Shown here: positions 1 through 5,814 of the stretch, one piece after another | Layout: each line of letters opens with the position of its first letter | Position numbering within the stretch: position 1 is the first letter of the stretch | Translations under genes and position numbers: made by a program | The notes under the pieces: model-generated | Database searches by the model: none | Told to the model about the DNA's origin: nothing | Seen by the model: the letters and a program-made list of their open reading frames with translations, nothing else | NCBI GenBank assembly: GCA_014384505.1 | Contig: JACNFT010000070.1 | Location: 1 to 18,003, forward strand | Reading direction: 5' to 3' | Length of the DNA stretch: 18,003 bases | From: Cryomorphaceae bacterium | GTDB taxonomy: Bacteria > Bacteroidota > Bacteroidia > Flavobacteriales > BACL11

Positions 1-300
1 CGTTTTAAAATCATCTTTCATGTTAGTAAGGAAGACCTGAACATCAACAATATTATCCCAAGAGGAGCCAGCATCTTCCAGAATAAATCGAATATTTTCA
101 AAAACAGAATGACATTGAGCTTCAATATCGTAATTGTCTATATCTCCACTAGCATTTAGTGTTACACCAGGAATATCAATTTGGCCTGCTTTTCTTGGCC
201 CTACACCAGATAAAAACAATAAATTCCCAACTTTACGAGCATGAGGATATAGCCCTACTGCCTGAGGCGCTCTATCTGAATTAAATTTTTCTCCGTTCAT
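1..300 (-). CDS. RidA family protein, 2-aminomuconate deaminase-like (3' end missing)
   Basis: The first 100 residues are visible; the gene continues past the left edge of the window. The start is the ATG at 298-300, 4 nt after the stop of the GNAT gene. The protein shows the RidA/YjgF (COG0251) pattern: an N-terminal 'SDRAPQAVGLYPHARKVGNL' stretch, 'FLSGVGPR', and later 'DNIVDVQVFLTNMKDDF'. Its early part resembles the AmnD-type 2-aminomuconate deaminases more than the generic imine hydrolase RidA. In that role it would hydrolyse 2-aminomuconate to 4-oxalocrotonate (2-oxohex-3-enedioate) and ammonia in the cytoplasm, directly after the aldehyde dehydrogenase step encoded two genes upstream. 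The family is seen in the sequence; the exact substrate is inferred from context. A generic RidA role, clearing reactive enamines, is the alternative. Confidence 0.85.
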   Translation of the reverse strand, partial: MNGEKFNSDRAPQAVGLYPHARKVGNLLFLSGVGPRKAGQIDIPGVTLNASGDIDNYDIEAQCHSVFENIRFILEDAGSSWDNIVDVQVFLTNMKDDFKT

Positions 301-304
301 TTCT

Positions 305-757
305 TTAAATTTCTTTATACATATAATAATGAGGACCTATTGCTTCAATGTCAAAAAGCTCTCCGATAATCTTAAATCCTACAGATTTATAAAAATTGAC
401 TGCTCCTAAACGGGCATTACACCACAGTATATCACAATCACTTTTTTTAAGTTCTTTAAATGATTCTACCATTAAATTTCTAGCATAACCTTTTCTTTGA
501 AAGTTAGAATCAGTTGCCATTCCTCTTAATCTATATGCATTATTCGATTTTATTTTCATTGATGTCTGAGCATAAAATGTTGCGCAGGTTACAATTTTTC
601 CATCTAGAATACAAGCCATGTGAAAAGTGCCCTCTTCATAATCCTTCAAATAAGATGTGGTAGAAAAATCTTGTCCTTTTCTTAATTCTGAATGCCTTAA
701 AGGTTTAATCTTCTCAGCATCTACTTTATTTATTTCAACTTGCAATTGTGCTATCAT
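305..757 (-). CDS. GNAT family N-acetyltransferase
   Basis: This 150-residue protein is close to the minimal size of a GNAT domain. The acetyl-CoA motif A is seen as 'RLRGMATDSNFQRKGYARNL' at about residues 76-95; its QRKGYA (87-92) matches the Q/R-x-x-G-x-G/A pyrophosphate-binding loop. The C-terminal motif B follows as 'NARLGAVNFYKSVGFKIIGE', the usual N-x-x-A-x-x-F/L-Y-x-x-x-G-F pattern. There is no signal peptide or membrane segment, so it should be cytoplasmic. It lies 2 nt after the aldehyde dehydrogenase stop and 4 nt before the RidA start, so it is co-transcribed with the tryptophan-degradation genes. No known step of that route needs an acetyltransferase. The substrate is unknown: a small amine or amino acid, or a protein, would all fit. 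Confidence 0.88.
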   Translation of the reverse strand: MIAQLQVEINKVDAEKIKPLRHSELRKGQDFSTTSYLKDYEEGTFHMACILDGKIVTCATFYAQTSMKIKSNNAYRLRGMATDSNFQRKGYARNLMVESFKELKKSDCDILWCNARLGAVNFYKSVGFKIIGELFDIEAIGPHYYMYKEI

Positions 758-759
758 CT

Positions 760-2202
760 TTATATTTTAACACATACATTTTTAGATTCTGTGAAAAATT
801 GAAGAGATTTAAAACCTCCCTCCCTTCCAACACCTGACTGCTTCATCCCCCCAAAAGGAATTCTTAAATCTCTAAGCAACCAAGTATTAATCCATACAAT
901 ACCAGCATCAATATTTGCAGCAACTCTATGGGCTTTACTTATATTTTCGGTAAATATAGAAGCTGATAAACCGTACCTTGTAGAGTTAGCCATTTCTACT
1001 ACCTGTTCTTCTGTTTTAAATGGAATTAAAGATACAACAGGTCCAAAAATCTCTTCTTGATTAATATCACAATCAGAAGAAAGTCCTTCAATAATTGTAG
1101 GCTGAAGATAGTAGCCATTTTTCAAAACTCCTTCAAGTATTTCCCTCTCTCCACCAATTAAAATTTTTGCTCCTAAAGTTTTTGCTAACTCAATTTTCTC
1201 TAAAATTTTCTCCATATGACTTTTGGAAACTACCGCTCCTAAATTAGAGGATGCATCTTTTGGATCTCCTACTTTTAGTTTTGCTGTTTTGGCAACTAAA
1301 GCATCTTTAAATTTATCGTAAATCTCTTCTTGAACAAACAGACGAGAACCACACAAACAAATCTGACCTTGATTGGTAAATGCTGCACGAGCTGCCATAC
1401 TTACTGCCTTATCAAAATCAGCATCTGCAAAAATGATGTTAGGGTTTTTACCTCCTAATTCCAAGGAAAGTTTTTTGAACATTGGTGCGGTAACTGTAGC
1501 TATATGCTTTCCGGTAACGGTACCTCCAGTAAAAGAAACAATAGGCACATCAGGATGAGTAGTTAAGGGGTCTCCCGTTTTACTTCCCAATCCGTGAACG
1601 ATATTTAAAACTCCTTTTGGTAATCCTGCTTCAATACAAATTTTACTTAATATATAAGCCGTCATTGGAGTAACTTCAGAGGGTTTTGCTACTACTGTAT
1701 TTCCTGCAGCAAGAGCTGGAGCAATTTTCCATGTCAATAAATATAAAGGTAAATTCCAAGGAGAAATACAAGCCGCTACACCAACTGGTTGACGTAAAGT
1801 ATAGTTAATAGCCATTCCGTCCATTTCATGCATTTCGGAGCTATCGTGTAGTATTGCGCCAGCAAAAAAACGAATATTAGCAGGGGCTCTTGGAATATCC
1901 ACATGAGCAGCCAAAGATTCTGGTTTTCCATTGTCTTTACTTTCTGCTTTTATTAGTTCATCAGAATATTTTTCAATGGTATCTGCTAGTTTCATTAGTA
2001 TGTCAGAACGCTTTTGTTTTGTGGTTTTACTCCAAGTTTTAAAAGCTTCCTTAGCTGCTGCTACTGCATTATCAATATCTTTTTTTTCAGAATCCGGGAT
2101 TAAGGAATATACCTGCCCATTAGATGGATTATAATTATCCAAATAATTTCCGCTTGTTGGTGCTACCAACTCCCCATTTATATAATTTAGAATATTTTCC
2201 AT
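760..2202 (-). CDS. aldehyde dehydrogenase, probable 2-aminomuconate 6-semialdehyde dehydrogenase
   Basis: This is a complete 480-residue NAD(P)-dependent aldehyde dehydrogenase of usual length. Visible motifs: 'SPWNLPLYLLTWKIAPALAA' with oxyanion-hole Asn150, 'VAKPSEVTP' (171-179), 'FTGGTVTGK' in the Rossmann fold (224-232), 'LELGGKNP' with general-base Glu248, 'NQGQICLCGSR' with catalytic Cys282, and 'EEIFGPVV' near the C-terminus. The closest functional family appears to be 2-aminomuconate or 2-hydroxymuconate semialdehyde dehydrogenase (AmnC/XylG, human ALDH8A1). It would oxidise 2-aminomuconate semialdehyde to 2-aminomuconate with NAD+. Its placement behind tryptophan dioxygenase and before a RidA/AmnD-like gene supports that substrate. 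Its ATG abuts the SDR stop (TAAATG, zero spacing), suggesting translational coupling. Family membership is certain; the substrate is inferred. Confidence 0.93.
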   Translation of the reverse strand: MENILNYINGELVAPTSGNYLDNYNPSNGQVYSLIPDSEKKDIDNAVAAAKEAFKTWSKTTKQKRSDILMKLADTIEKYSDELIKAESKDNGKPESLAAHVDIPRAPANIRFFAGAILHDSSEMHEMDGMAINYTLRQPVGVAACISPWNLPLYLLTWKIAPALAAGNTVVAKPSEVTPMTAYILSKICIEAGLPKGVLNIVHGLGSKTGDPLTTHPDVPIVSFTGGTVTGKHIATVTAPMFKKLSLELGGKNPNIIFADADFDKAVSMAARAAFTNQGQICLCGSRLFVQEEIYDKFKDALVAKTAKLKVGDPKDASSNLGAVVSKSHMEKILEKIELAKTLGAKILIGGEREILEGVLKNGYYLQPTIIEGLSSDCDINQEEIFGPVVSLIPFKTEEQVVEMANSTRYGLSASIFTENISKAHRVAANIDAGIVWINTWLLRDLRIPFGGMKQSGVGREGGFKSLQFFTESKNVCVKI

Positions 2203-2982
2203 TTATAAACTTGCTGTTCTACCTCCATCTACTGGCAGGTTAATACCATTAATATAACTTGCTGCTGGACTACATAAAAAAGCTACAGCATTTGCTACTT
2301 CATTCGCCTGTCCAAATCTATTAGCAGGCACGGATGATTTCATTAAATCTGCAATTTGTTCTTCAGTTCTTCCTTGTGCCTCTGCTTTCTTTGTAATCAA
2401 AGTTTTTAATCGGTTTGTATTGGTAAATCCTGGCAATACATTGTTTACGGTAATTCCATAAGCACCTACTTCAATAGAAAGAGTTTTTGCCCAAGAAGCA
2501 ACTGCTGCTCGTATTGTGTTGGAAACTCCTAATCCAGGGATTGGCGCTTTTACTGAAGTAGAAATAATATTGATAATTCTACCAAAATTAGCTACTTTCA
2601 TTCCATTTATTACTTTTTGTACCAATAGCTGATTGTTTACTAAATGCATTCTGAATGCATCTTCAAAAGATTCAGTATTTGCATCAGTAATTGGGCCTCC
2701 TGCAGGACCACCAGTATTATTAATTAGGATGTGATAATCATCAGCAAGGGTAGATATTCTTCCTTTTAAACTTTGGCTATCCGAAAAGTCAATACAGATA
2801 AAAGAGTGGATTTGCCCCTTACTTTTATCCAATTCATTTAGCACATCTAAAAGTTTACTTTCATTTCTGGCAATAAGAGTAATGTTTGCTCCTAATTTTG
2901 CCAATTCAATTGCAGATGCCTCACCAATTCCTTGTGTGCTACCGCATACAATTGCATTTTTATTTTTTAAATCTAAGTTCAT
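2203..2982 (-). CDS. SDR family oxidoreductase, atypical (no YxxxK)
   Basis: This 259-residue protein has the length and fold pattern of a classical short-chain dehydrogenase/reductase: 'CGSTQGIGEAS' (13-23) as the nucleotide loop, D65, the 'NNTGGPAGGP' stretch (88-97) in place of the usual NNAG, catalytic-type Ser141, and a C-terminal 'YINGINLPVDGG'. The usual Tyr-x-x-x-Lys is replaced by Ser154-N-T-I-Arg158 in 'GLGVSNTIRAAV'. This agrees with a known atypical subgroup (BKR_like SDR, cd05344), whose members lack a perfect tetrad and show NTGGP. Proteins of this kind are often annotated 3-oxoacyl-ACP reductase, which is doubtful here. The gene sits directly between the cupredoxin (0 nt) and the aldehyde dehydrogenase (0 nt), so a role in tryptophan catabolism is likely but its reaction is unknown. 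Confidence 0.9.
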   Translation of the reverse strand: MNLDLKNKNAIVCGSTQGIGEASAIELAKLGANITLIARNESKLLDVLNELDKSKGQIHSFICIDFSDSQSLKGRISTLADDYHILINNTGGPAGGPITDANTESFEDAFRMHLVNNQLLVQKVINGMKVANFGRIINIISTSVKAPIPGLGVSNTIRAAVASWAKTLSIEVGAYGITVNNVLPGFTNTNRLKTLITKKAEAQGRTEEQIADLMKSSVPANRFGQANEVANAVAFLCSPAASYINGINLPVDGGRTASL

Positions 2983-3807
2983 TTATTCTATAATTATTTT
3001 TTTCTCTACCGTTCCATCATCATAGATGTAAAAGAGAGGTTCGTTCTTTTTACCTTTATTTTGTCTTCCTAAAACATCAATAATGCTAATAAGCTTTCTA
3101 TCCCTTATTATATTAATATCAGTGATAGCTGTTGATGTTGGATTATATGTTAATATACAAGTGTCAGATACAAACGCACCAGTACTATATTGATATACAA
3201 AATACATAGTTAAAGGATAAGTAGCATTAGTGTTACTAAGAATAGAATAATTATACCAAGTTGTATCATAATTAAAGGCTACAAATAAATTCATATTACC
3301 TGTTTGTATAGTGTCTCCATTTGCATCAATTGTAAAGGCAACGTGTGGATAATTCAAAATAGAATTATAACCATTATATATAGCTATATTCATTGTTAAA
3401 TTAGTATTATCAATTATTACATCTGTTATTAAAAGTGAATCTGAGCAGTTAAGATTACTCCCATTAATAACAGTAAACTCTCCAATCATTCCATTTGGAA
3501 TATGAGGAGTGCAAACATATTGATACAGCCCAGCGACTTGAGGTATATATTGAAAAAAAGTGTCTGCAGGCATTTGCCATATTTGATCAAAAGGAACTGC
3601 TCCAGCAGGAATATTATTAGACGTTATAGTATGAGGCATCATTGGAAGTAGTCCAAAAAAAGGTTCCCACTCTATTGTGTCTCCCAATTGAATTGTAATA
3701 TTACCTGGAACGAACTGATAATAGCCGCCCCATACTCCTATTTGATGAATTGTTCCTTTTGAATTAAAAGCAGAAAGAATGAATAATATAAGTAGTCCTT
3801 TTTTCAT
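2983..3807 (-). CDS. secreted plastocyanin-like cupredoxin with T9SS type A C-terminal domain
   Basis: This 274-residue protein begins with a signal peptide (MKKGLLILFILSAFNSKG), followed by a cupredoxin domain at about residues 20-115. All four expected type 1 copper ligands are visible: His59 in 'MMPHTIT', then Cys99, His102 and Met107 in 'YVCTPHIPNGM'. The middle part (120-225) is Thr/Asn-rich beta sequence of unknown fold. The tail, starting near 'KLISIIDVLGRQ' and ending 'FYIYDDGTVEKKIIIE', is the type A sorting signal of the Bacteroidota type IX secretion system. The product should therefore be exported and released or attached at the cell surface, acting as a one-electron copper carrier or copper binder. 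It lies 4 nt downstream of the tryptophan dioxygenase and abuts the SDR, odd company for a surface protein. A redox partner is not evident in this window. Confidence 0.88.
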   Translation of the reverse strand: MKKGLLILFILSAFNSKGTIHQIGVWGGYYQFVPGNITIQLGDTIEWEPFFGLLPMMPHTITSNNIPAGAVPFDQIWQMPADTFFQYIPQVAGLYQYVCTPHIPNGMIGEFTVINGSNLNCSDSLLITDVIIDNTNLTMNIAIYNGYNSILNYPHVAFTIDANGDTIQTGNMNLFVAFNYDTTWYNYSILSNTNATYPLTMYFVYQYSTGAFVSDTCILTYNPTSTAITDINIIRDRKLISIIDVLGRQNKGKKNEPLFYIYDDGTVEKKIIIE

Positions 3808-3811
3808 AATT

Positions 3812-4900
3812 TTATTTTTTATAATTAAATCCTAATGTATCTTTTATATTTTGTGGTAATTCTGGTAAGTAGGAGCGAGAAATCATTAGTGTTGAAATAT
3901 TCGCCAAATCAGTAAATATCTTGTGTTTGTCCACTGTTTCTTTCAAATACCCTTGACCAGAACTTCCCCCAGTTCCTATTTTTTGTCCTAACATTTTTTC
4001 TACCATTTGAACATGCCTAAACCTCCAAGTTGCAATTTTATGATCGAACTCCACCAAACTTCTAAGGAACTGGTACGGTAAATGTAAGATAGGTTGATCC
4101 CTGTACAAATTAATTAATAGTGCTGACATTGTCGCTCTGTAAGAAAGTGTTGTTTCTCCCTCTTGAATCGCTTTATTATGTTCAGATTCAGAAAGCACTC
4201 TTTCAAAATACTTTTTGTTTTCCTCTATCATACGAATTCTGATTTCTCTATCGTTATCCGTTAAGTTTGCTGCTTTAATTCCTGAAATTTCTTTATCCAA
4301 CATTTGATTTACTGCACCTTCATATTTTTGAGTAAAATCAAAACCGTCCATGTTTAAAAATGGGATTCTTTCTAACCATTTCTCCACTAAAGAGAATAAA
4401 GATTCAGTTGCTTCTAAATCTAAAATTTCTTCTTTGTTTTCTCCTTCAAACTGACTATGATAAGGACATCCTCCAAACTGATGTCTTTTCTTAATTTTTA
4501 AGCCAAGCATTACTTCTATTTTTCTGAATTGGTGTGACTGAAAACCAGATGCAGGAGATAAATGATCTCTAAAATCTAAGAAATCCAATGAAGTCATAGT
4601 TTCTAAAATATCCAACTGCCCAATAAGAGTAGTCATAATTTTATTCACCCTATCCATTCTCCTAACAATTACACCAACATTACTTTCGTTAATTTTATCG
4701 GCTTTAAACAAGTCCATAGTAGACCCTATCTCATGCAGGATTTGCTTAAACCACAATTCATACGTTTGATGAATGATGATAAACAACATTTCCTCATGTG
4801 CCGCTTCTTTTCCATCTCCACTAAGTAGATTTTGTGAATCCAAAACTTTATCAAGAGATAAGTAATTTATATAGTGTACGGATGTTGTTTCTTCTGACAT
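3812..4900 (-). CDS. kynA: tryptophan 2,3-dioxygenase
   Basis: This is a complete 362-residue heme enzyme that opens the indole ring of L-tryptophan with O2 to give N-formylkynurenine, the entry step of the kynurenine pathway. Family landmarks: 'FIIIHQTYELWFKQI' with the substrate-side His44, 'SGFQSHQFRKIE' (118-129), 'RFRHVQMVEK' with the probable axial heme ligand His296, and 'GTGGSSGQGYLK' (309-320), the loop that closes over the substrate carboxylate. The length is somewhat above the shorter bacterial enzymes because of an insert around 'FGGCPYHSQFEG' (142-153), common in Bacteroidota forms. It is the promoter-proximal gene of a six-or-more gene operon and has its own promoter-like sequence (4922-4952). 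Identification rests on several conserved blocks and is firm. Confidence 0.97.
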   Translation of the reverse strand: MSEETTSVHYINYLSLDKVLDSQNLLSGDGKEAAHEEMLFIIIHQTYELWFKQILHEIGSTMDLFKADKINESNVGVIVRRMDRVNKIMTTLIGQLDILETMTSLDFLDFRDHLSPASGFQSHQFRKIEVMLGLKIKKRHQFGGCPYHSQFEGENKEEILDLEATESLFSLVEKWLERIPFLNMDGFDFTQKYEGAVNQMLDKEISGIKAANLTDNDREIRIRMIEENKKYFERVLSESEHNKAIQEGETTLSYRATMSALLINLYRDQPILHLPYQFLRSLVEFDHKIATWRFRHVQMVEKMLGQKIGTGGSSGQGYLKETVDKHKIFTDLANISTLMISRSYLPELPQNIKDTLGFNYKK

Positions 4901-4921
4901 TTATTCATTTTTATAATGTAG

Positions 4922-4952
4922 TAAAAGTAAGCAATCTGATTTAAAAAATCAA
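4922..4952 (-). promoter_or_regulatory. probable promoter of the tryptophan-degradation operon
   Basis: Read on the minus strand, a TTG (4950-4952) is followed after 20 nt by TACTTTTA (4922-4929). This matches the Bacteroidota sigma-A form TTG-N(17-23)-TAnnTTTG except for the last base. The -7 box ends 21 nt before the dioxygenase ATG. The -33 element overlaps the 3' end of the upstream UbiA-like gene, so the operon can be transcribed separately from that gene. Confidence 0.5.
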
Positions 4953-5753
4953 AACTGAAATTACAAAAAATAAATAGCATAAAATACTCAAGGATTCTAC
5001 CCAAAATGAAAAGTACATTTCACCCCTTTTTTCATCCGATTTTACTATAAAAATTGAAGCAACAAAATACAGTAAAATTAATGCTAGTAAATTTGAAGAT
5101 ATTAAGGTATTTTCTAAGTACTGAAAAACTGATATTACCACACAAATAAACAAAGAAAAAAGGGCAATAAATCTAGCTTTTAAAACACCAAAAAACAAAG
5201 GAATTGTTTGTAAATTTTGAGCATCATACTTCAAATCTCTAATATCAAAAGGGATAGTTATAGCGAAAACAAACAAAAATCGTGACACCAAGTGCAATTC
5301 AATGTTTTGTGAAATGGTGATGTTATTTTCAAGCACCAATAAAAGCATAGTGCTTACAGCCCAAACAAAAGAAATGATGAAAATTTTACTGAATGGAATT
5401 TTTCTTAATCCAAATGGATATAAAACAGAAAGCAAGCCTAAAACAACTATAACAACTTGAGTTATTAATTGGAATTCAAAAAAACTATAAACACTTACTA
5501 AACCTCCACATGCCATTAATACATAAATAGCAATATTCTGCTTTGCTAGCCATACTTTACGGACATGATTCAATCCTTTTTCAATCCTAACAACCCTTTG
5601 AAAGTTATAGGTAAATAAAGTGGCGAAAAATACAAACTGACTAATTTGATAATTTGAAGTCCTAAACAATAATTCCGAACTCAAAGCCAAGGCAAGCACA
5701 CAAAATGCAACCCAAAGATTACTAAAAACAAGAAAGCGAATTAATGATTTCAC
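4941..5753 (-). CDS. UbiA-like membrane protein (prenyltransferase superfamily)
   Basis: This 270-residue, strongly hydrophobic protein has about eight predicted membrane helices. The second Asp-rich motif of the UbiA prenyltransferases is present as 'FDIRDLKYDAQNLQTIPLFFG' split around Asp170, Asp173 and Asp177. The first motif, normally N-D-x-x-D-x-x-x-D, is replaced by 'FTYNFQRVVRIEKG' (47-60), with no Asp. UbiA enzymes transfer isoprenoid chains to aromatic acceptors using both Mg-binding motifs, so the activity here is uncertain; this looks like an uncharacterised Flavobacteriia relative. The start is the GTG at 5751-5753: an in-frame TGA lies two codons upstream and no alternative start precedes the first helix. 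The gene has its own promoter and ends 40 nt before the dioxygenase. Confidence 0.75.
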   Translation of the reverse strand: MKSLIRFLVFSNLWVAFCVLALALSSELLFRTSNYQISQFVFFATLFTYNFQRVVRIEKGLNHVRKVWLAKQNIAIYVLMACGGLVSVYSFFEFQLITQVVIVVLGLLSVLYPFGLRKIPFSKIFIISFVWAVSTMLLLVLENNITISQNIELHLVSRFLFVFAITIPFDIRDLKYDAQNLQTIPLFFGVLKARFIALFSLFICVVISVFQYLENTLISSNLLALILLYFVASIFIVKSDEKRGEMYFSFWVESLSILCYLFFVISVLIF

Positions 5754-5757
5754 TTTT

Positions 5758-5785
5758 CAAAGATAAAAAAAGAAAGTAGTTTCAA
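5758..5785 (-). promoter_or_regulatory. promoter of the UbiA-like gene
   Basis: On the minus strand TTG (5783-5785) is followed after 17 nt by TATCTTTG (5758-5765), an exact match to the Bacteroidota consensus TTG-N(17-23)-TAnnTTTG. Only 4 nt separate the -7 box from the GTG start, so transcription should begin at or within a base or two of the initiation codon, giving a leaderless or nearly leaderless mRNA. Confidence 0.7.
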
Positions 5786-5814
5786 CCAGCAAACAATAAC
5801 TAGTCACTAAAACC

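Noticed and set aside
5754..5814. Terminator between leuS and the UbiA-like gene
   Set aside because: Only a 4-bp TAGT/ACTA repeat with a 1-nt centre is present; it cannot form a stable hairpin. The gap holds the UbiA-like promoter instead.
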